NCBI GenBank assembly: GCA_030220185.1
Contig: JASPKZ010004953.1
Span: forward strand, 656,501-720,500
DNA length: 64,000 nt
Reading direction: 5' to 3'
Source: Diploptera punctata
Lineage: Eukaryota > Arthropoda > Insecta > Blattodea > Blaberidae
Of the stretch, positions 60,294 to 64,000 are shown piece after piece. Both the position numbers and the translations under genes were made by a program. The notes beneath the pieces were generated by a model. The model was not told the DNA's origin and made no database searches. It saw only the letters and a list, made by a program, of their open reading frames with translations. How positions within the stretch are numbered: position 1 is the first letter of the stretch; the number at the start of each line of letters is the position of its first letter.

Positions 60294-60602
60294 GTAAGTG
60301 TACAATACATTCAAATAGAATTATGAGTATGTGTTCTGCTCAATCCAATTTCTTCTTCTGTCCTCGTCAGGTGAAGTGAAATTGCTTATTCTGTGATTAC
60401 AAGAATTGGTCAGCCCATTGGTCGTAGGGCCTCCTCAGGTCTCTCCTATCTCAATGGTTGGTAACTTAGTCCTTTCATTGGTAATCAATCCTCTGTATTC
60501 TCAAAACATACTGTTACCATTTAATCTGATAATTGAATTGTTCATTTGTTAAAAGGTGATATTTGTCACTTTTACTAAAATTGAGTTATTAATGGATTCT
60601 TA

Positions 60603-60987
60603 ACGTTTATATAACACTTTGGCTAGACCAGTGTTGACCTATGGTAGTGAAGCATGGACATTAAAAAGACAACAAGAAAGCAGAATAATGGCTTGTGAAA
60701 TGAGATTCATGTGCAGAACAGCGGGTTACACCAGATGGGATCGGAAAAGGAACACCGATATCTTAAAAGAATTGAAGACTACGCCAATTTTGGAATATAT
60801 TAAACAGTATCAACTAAATTGGAAACATCATCTAGAAAGAATGAGTTCAAATCGGATCCCCAAAGCTGTTTATAATTATATTCCTAGAGGATGAAGATCA
60901 CTGGGCCGTCCTATGAAACGCTGAAGGGAAATTTTGTATAGGATCGTAACAGGCCTTGGCCTAATACTTGGAAGGAAGAAGAAGAAG
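60603..60987 (+). mobile_element. 5'-truncated LINE with 11-bp TSD
   Basis: ATGGATTCTTA at 60592-60602 and 60988-60998. Encodes [60 protein letters not shown]; ends in (GAA)n. Confidence 0.92.
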
Positions 60988-61419
60988 ATGGATTCTTACA
61001 GTATGTAGATAGGCACAGCTTTCAGTGAAAAGAATACGTGGTAGATCACAAATAAGCATTGAAAAATTATTCATTTTTAAAAGGGAATATGTGTTGTACA
61101 TATCCCTTTTTTAACAATGAACATATGAAATACAGCTGCAGTATGCTTCACTGAGGGAAAGGAAAACTATATCTAGATGCAGTTGAATATTAAAATTATG
61201 CATAATATGTTCATACAACAGATCCCACATTTCAAAGGACATTTTATTATAAATATTATTTACACATTTTTAATCAAAACTTTAGATATTCCTGTGGGAG
61301 GCCTCAAATCACCATGTGTTCAGTATGTGAAAGCCTGAAGATTAAAGACCCAAGCTTAGATAAAAACATTAAGAAGAAATTACTTTTTATTACATGCTTT
61401 ATATTAGCTTGACCTGTAT

Positions 61420-62080
61420 CTATCTATCTATCTATGTAACGGAATCTTTCAACGCGATTTTCACCCACTTAAAATTATTGGATCGACTTGAAACTTTGTA
61501 TACGTATAAAGTACCCGTGACAATACAATAATTTTATATTTATTTTCTAAAATCCTGGCCAGAATCATCAGAAAATCAAAAAAAGTGTCTTTGTATCTAT
61601 GTAACAGAATTTTTGAACACGATTTTCACCCACTTAGAAACATTGGATCGACTTGAAACTTTGTATATGTATAAAGTACCCGTGACAATACAATAATTTT
61701 ATATTTATTTTATAAAATCCTGGCCAGAATCATCAGAAAATCAAAAAAAGTGTCTTTGTATCTATGTAACAGAATTTTTTAACACGATTTTCACCCACTT
61801 AGAAACATTGGATCGACTTGAAACTTTGTATATGTATAAAGTACCCGTGACAATACAATAATTTTATATTTATTTTCTAAAATCCTGGCCAGAATCATCA
61901 GAAAATCAAAAAAAGTGTCTTTGTATCTATGTAACAGAATTTTTGAACACGATTTTCACCCACTTAGAAACATTGGATCGACTTGAAACTTTGTATACGT
62001 ATACAGTACTCGTGACAATACAATAATTTCATATTTATTTTCTAAAATCCTGGCCAGAATCATCAGAAAATCAAAAAAAT
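61420..62080 (+). repeat. 165-bp tandem array, four copies
   Basis: Units start near 61420, 61585, 61750 and 61915 (TGTCTTTGTATCTATGTAAC), with CCCACTTAGAAACATTGGAT, CCCGTGACAATACAATAATT and ATCCTGGCCAGAATCATCAG inside. Copies 2-4 are nearly identical, so the expansion is recent. The array is followed by GGTATAATAGG and the tRNA-Tyr-like sequence. Confidence 0.95.
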
Positions 62081-62126
62081 GAAAACTGGTATAATAGGTA
62101 GCTTGTCGACTTTTTAGTCAATCATT

Positions 62127-62212
62127 GTAAGAGCTCAGTTGGTAGAGCGGTGAACTCTTAGTGATATATAATTTCAGTAATCCATAGGTCGCTGGTTCAA
62201 ATCTGGCTGGGA
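62127..62212 (+). pseudogene. Degenerate tRNA-Tyr-like copy
   Basis: AGCTCAGTTGGTAGAGCGGT, the intron-like ATATATAATTTCAG and GGTCGCTGGTTCAAATCTGG are intact. The 5' acceptor strand and the anticodon (loop CUCUUAG) are destroyed. A T-run follows. Confidence 0.75.
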
Positions 62213-62284
62213 GGATTTTTTTTTAGAAGAGTATTATTTTCAACTCATACTAAAATAGTATCGAATTTATAAAGATATTTACAT

Positions 62285-62740
62285 TTTTATCTTATTCTGT
62301 AAAATATTAAAACTAAAAAATAAATAATAGTTTTAAAAAACTAAAACAACACGCTTTATTAGAAAACCGAACTAAAAAAAATGAAAAATAATTTTAATTT
62401 CCAACACGCTTGGGATAAATAATTTTACCATTAAAAGCGTGGGGTGCTCTTTATGATTTTTACATTTCTTCTTAGAGACTTTACTTTTACCAATATCTGT
62501 TTATTATCAAATATATTAATTGATAAAAAGCACCCCACGCTTTTGATGGTAAAATTATTTATCCCAAGCGTGTTGGAAATTACAATTATTTTTCATTTTT
62601 TTTAGTTTGGTTTTCTAATAAAGTGTGTTGTTTTAATCAATTGAGTTGGTGTTTACTTGATGAAAATCCATATTTATTAATTAAATAAAAATAAAACTAC
62701 GTTGTGTTGTTTTAGTTTTTTAAAACTATTATTTATTTTT
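62285..62740. repeat. GCGTG-type fold-back, best copy
   Basis: Left AACACGCTTTATTAGAAAAC...AGCGTGGGGTGCTCTTTAT and right AAAAAGCACCCCACGCTTTT...CTAATAAAGTGTGTTGTTTT are inverted copies around a centre near 62490. Its position next to the tRNA-like unit repeats the arrangement at 40690-41590. Confidence 0.8.
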
Positions 62741-62742
62741 TA

Positions 62743-63111
62743 GGAATTCACACTATGAGGTATATTCATTTAGGTAAAATTTTATTACTACCTCATATTT
62801 TTCTTCTTTTTTTAATTTAAACTAGTTTTGGAACTTTACACCTTAGCTCCATCTTCAGTATTTTCAATGTTTGGAAAAAAATCTACATCCAAAAAAACAA
62901 AAAGGAGAAATTAATGAACTTTGAAATTCCCGGGAAGAATGACCAGATTTTGAGATTTTTTACCAACGGGGGAGCGTAAGACAACAGAACAACGGTCATG
63001 AAAATACTGAAGATGGAGATGAAGTGTAAAGTTCTGAAACTAGTTTAAATTAAGAAAAGAAGAAAAATATGAGGTGAGTGATAACATTTTACCTAAATTT
63101 AGAAGAAAGCT
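62743..63111. mobile_element. Penelope-type fold-back FB-L
   Basis: Left module GGAATTCACACTATGAGG, ends CTACCTCATATTTTTCTTC / GAAGAAAAATATGAGGTGAG. Between the arms is an endonuclease remnant (EKNLHPKKQKGEINELNSRE-like: KIYIQKN...MNFEIPGKN, 62878-62950). Confidence 0.82.
63007..63046 (+). ncRNA. Hammerhead-ribozyme-like motif
   Basis: CUGAAGA, U, stem II GGAG.../GUUCU (weak), GAAA, ACUAGU stem III, U. The left-arm sister on the minus strand has a stronger stem II (GGAGCU/AGUUCC) but CAAA for GAAA. Confidence 0.5.
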
Positions 63112-63159
63112 ATTGCTGAGGGAATTGTACACAAAGAACCAAAATCAAGTTTTTTTTTT

Positions 63160-63375
63160 TTTTAGACTGGCAAACATTTCACCTCAAATTATTGGTTCAG
63201 TTTGAACATGTTTCGATATAATCTTCTATATCATCTGACCAATCACATTTCAATGAATTTTGATTTACACCCAATCACTCTCTTTTTCACCTCGATTTTA
63301 TCAACTTAATTTTATCACATTAAAATCAAGCTCCTCCTTTTTAACATTCTGAATAGGTCAGACCATTATTTTGCA
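63160..63375 (-). repeat. Penelope-type 3' end joined to the 560-bp repeat family
   Basis: 63160-63243, minus: AAACATGTTC core half with CAGAUGA, stem II AUAU/AUAU, GAAA, ACAUGU, then TTTGAGGTGAAATG. 63244-63375 matches the 3' part of the 560-bp repeat (AGGAGGAGCTTGATTTTAAT). Confidence 0.55.
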
Positions 63376-63418
63376 GTGACTGACTCTCCAAGAAATATGT
63401 TGAATATAACAATTTATA

Positions 63419-64000
63419 CACTGCTCAAAACAATTAGAGGAACACTTGTAATAAATTGAATAAGTAATTGTTTTTTAAAGCTGTGATGCTGAAAGTTGGA
63501 CAATATGTAAATTGAATTATTAATTTTATCATTCGATACAAATTTTAAAGATCCATGGCCTAAATACAGAGAAATTACCTCAAATAACAAATATATAGAA
63601 TTTTTTTATTTTGGAAGGCACTGGCCACTTCTAATTGGTAAGCTTCCTGATGTTGCTATAGTAACGAATGTTGATTATTGCCTTGTTTATTGAAGTCTCT
63701 GACAAAATGAGGCATTTAAATGAGTTTGAAGTGTATCATGCTCTACATCTTTTACGACAAGGTCAATCTCTGCGACAAGTGGCTAGAGAGCTTGAGGTTT
63801 CTCCTTCCATGGTGTCCAGGTTATGCAACAGGCACAGAGAGACAGGTCAGTATTGTAGAAGACGTGGCCAGGGCCGTAAATTTAAAACAAGCCCCCAGGA
63901 TGACAGATATGTTGTTCTTTCTGCTCTTCGACAGCGTATAAAAACTGCAAAAGACCTGCAGAATGACCTTCATATGGCTTCCGGAATCCGGGTTTCAGAC
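63419..64000 (+). mobile_element. Tc1-like element, left part
   Basis: CACTGCTCAAAACAATTAGA follows a TA dinucleotide, as expected of the left terminus of a Tc1-type element. The right terminus lies outside the window. Confidence 0.8.
63707..64000 (+). CDS. Tc1-like transposase, N-terminal 98 codons (runs off window)
   Basis: Open from ATG 63707 to the window edge with no stop. It reads MRHLNEFEVYHALHLLRQGQ, SLRQVARELEVSPSMVSRLC, NRHRETGQYCRRRGQGRKFK, then SALRQRIKTAKDLQND. This is the bipartite helix-turn-helix DNA-binding domain of Tc1-type transposases, with a GRPR-like linker (GQGRKFK). The DDE catalytic domain would lie beyond the window. The intact frame contrasts with the other transposon relics here, so this copy may be young. 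Confidence 0.85.
   Translation, partial: MRHLNEFEVYHALHLLRQGQSLRQVARELEVSPSMVSRLCNRHRETGQYCRRRGQGRKFKTSPQDDRYVVLSALRQRIKTAKDLQNDLHMASGIRVSD

Noticed and set aside
1..64000. Retrovirus-like or LTR elements, or a virus-derived gene
   Set aside because: I found no LTR pair, gag, protease or integrase words; all reverse-transcriptase fragments belong to non-LTR elements, and the endonuclease fragments to Penelope-like ones.

Overview
The window is eukaryotic nuclear DNA: AT-rich, with one intron-split host gene buried in transposable elements. The host gene is the 5' half of an SDA1/SDAD1 homologue (pre-60S ribosome biogenesis and export). Ten plus-strand exons between 5667 and 60293 give 347 complete codons without a break, and the gene runs on past the right edge. 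The protein is animal-like. The repeat content (long introns, non-LTR elements whose frames end in a ...RPRMRWENN...[12 protein letters not shown] tail, many tRNA-derived SINEs, Penelope-like elements, Tc1/mariner and piggyBac) suggests an insect with a large genome. A cockroach or relative is my best guess, by inference only.

Layout. 1-5666: upstream flank with SINEs, a LINE reverse-transcriptase (RT) remnant and a LINE 5' region. 5667-14894: exon 1 and intron 1, with a large inverted repeat, a 103-bp tandem array, a SINE, a mariner relic split by another insertion, and the first fold-back elements. 14895-28582: exons 2-5, with nested LINEs, Penelope-derived palindromes and a mariner carrying a Penelope insertion. 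28583-43166: exons 6-8, with more palindromes, LINEs, SINEs, a deleted mariner and a tRNA-Tyr-like sequence. 43167-60131: exon 9 and the 13-kb intron 9, which holds a nested LINE/SINE/fold-back stack, a 5-kb array of a 40-bp satellite, a mariner and a piggyBac relic. 60132-64000: exon 10, then a LINE, a 165-bp tandem array, a second tRNA-Tyr-like copy, fold-backs, and the open 5' end of a Tc1-like transposase gene running off the window.

The most striking content is a set of about fifteen short fold-back elements spread through the flank-free introns. Their arms are inverted copies of Penelope-like 3' ends: a GIY-YIG endonuclease C-terminus (in the longer ones), a hammerhead-ribozyme-like core, then a T(A/T)TGAGGTRAG motif and an AT-rich tail. 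Stem II and stem III of the hammerhead-like core covary between subfamilies. Several palindromes meet at the 5' edge of that core. Where I could find them, target-site duplications (TSDs) are 10-14 bp. Hammerheads in Penelope-like elements are established; the density of palindromic, ribozyme-centred derivatives here is what deserves a second look.

Apart from SDAD1 and the Tc1-like frame at the right edge, I see no intact gene. Most other open frames are transposon fragments.
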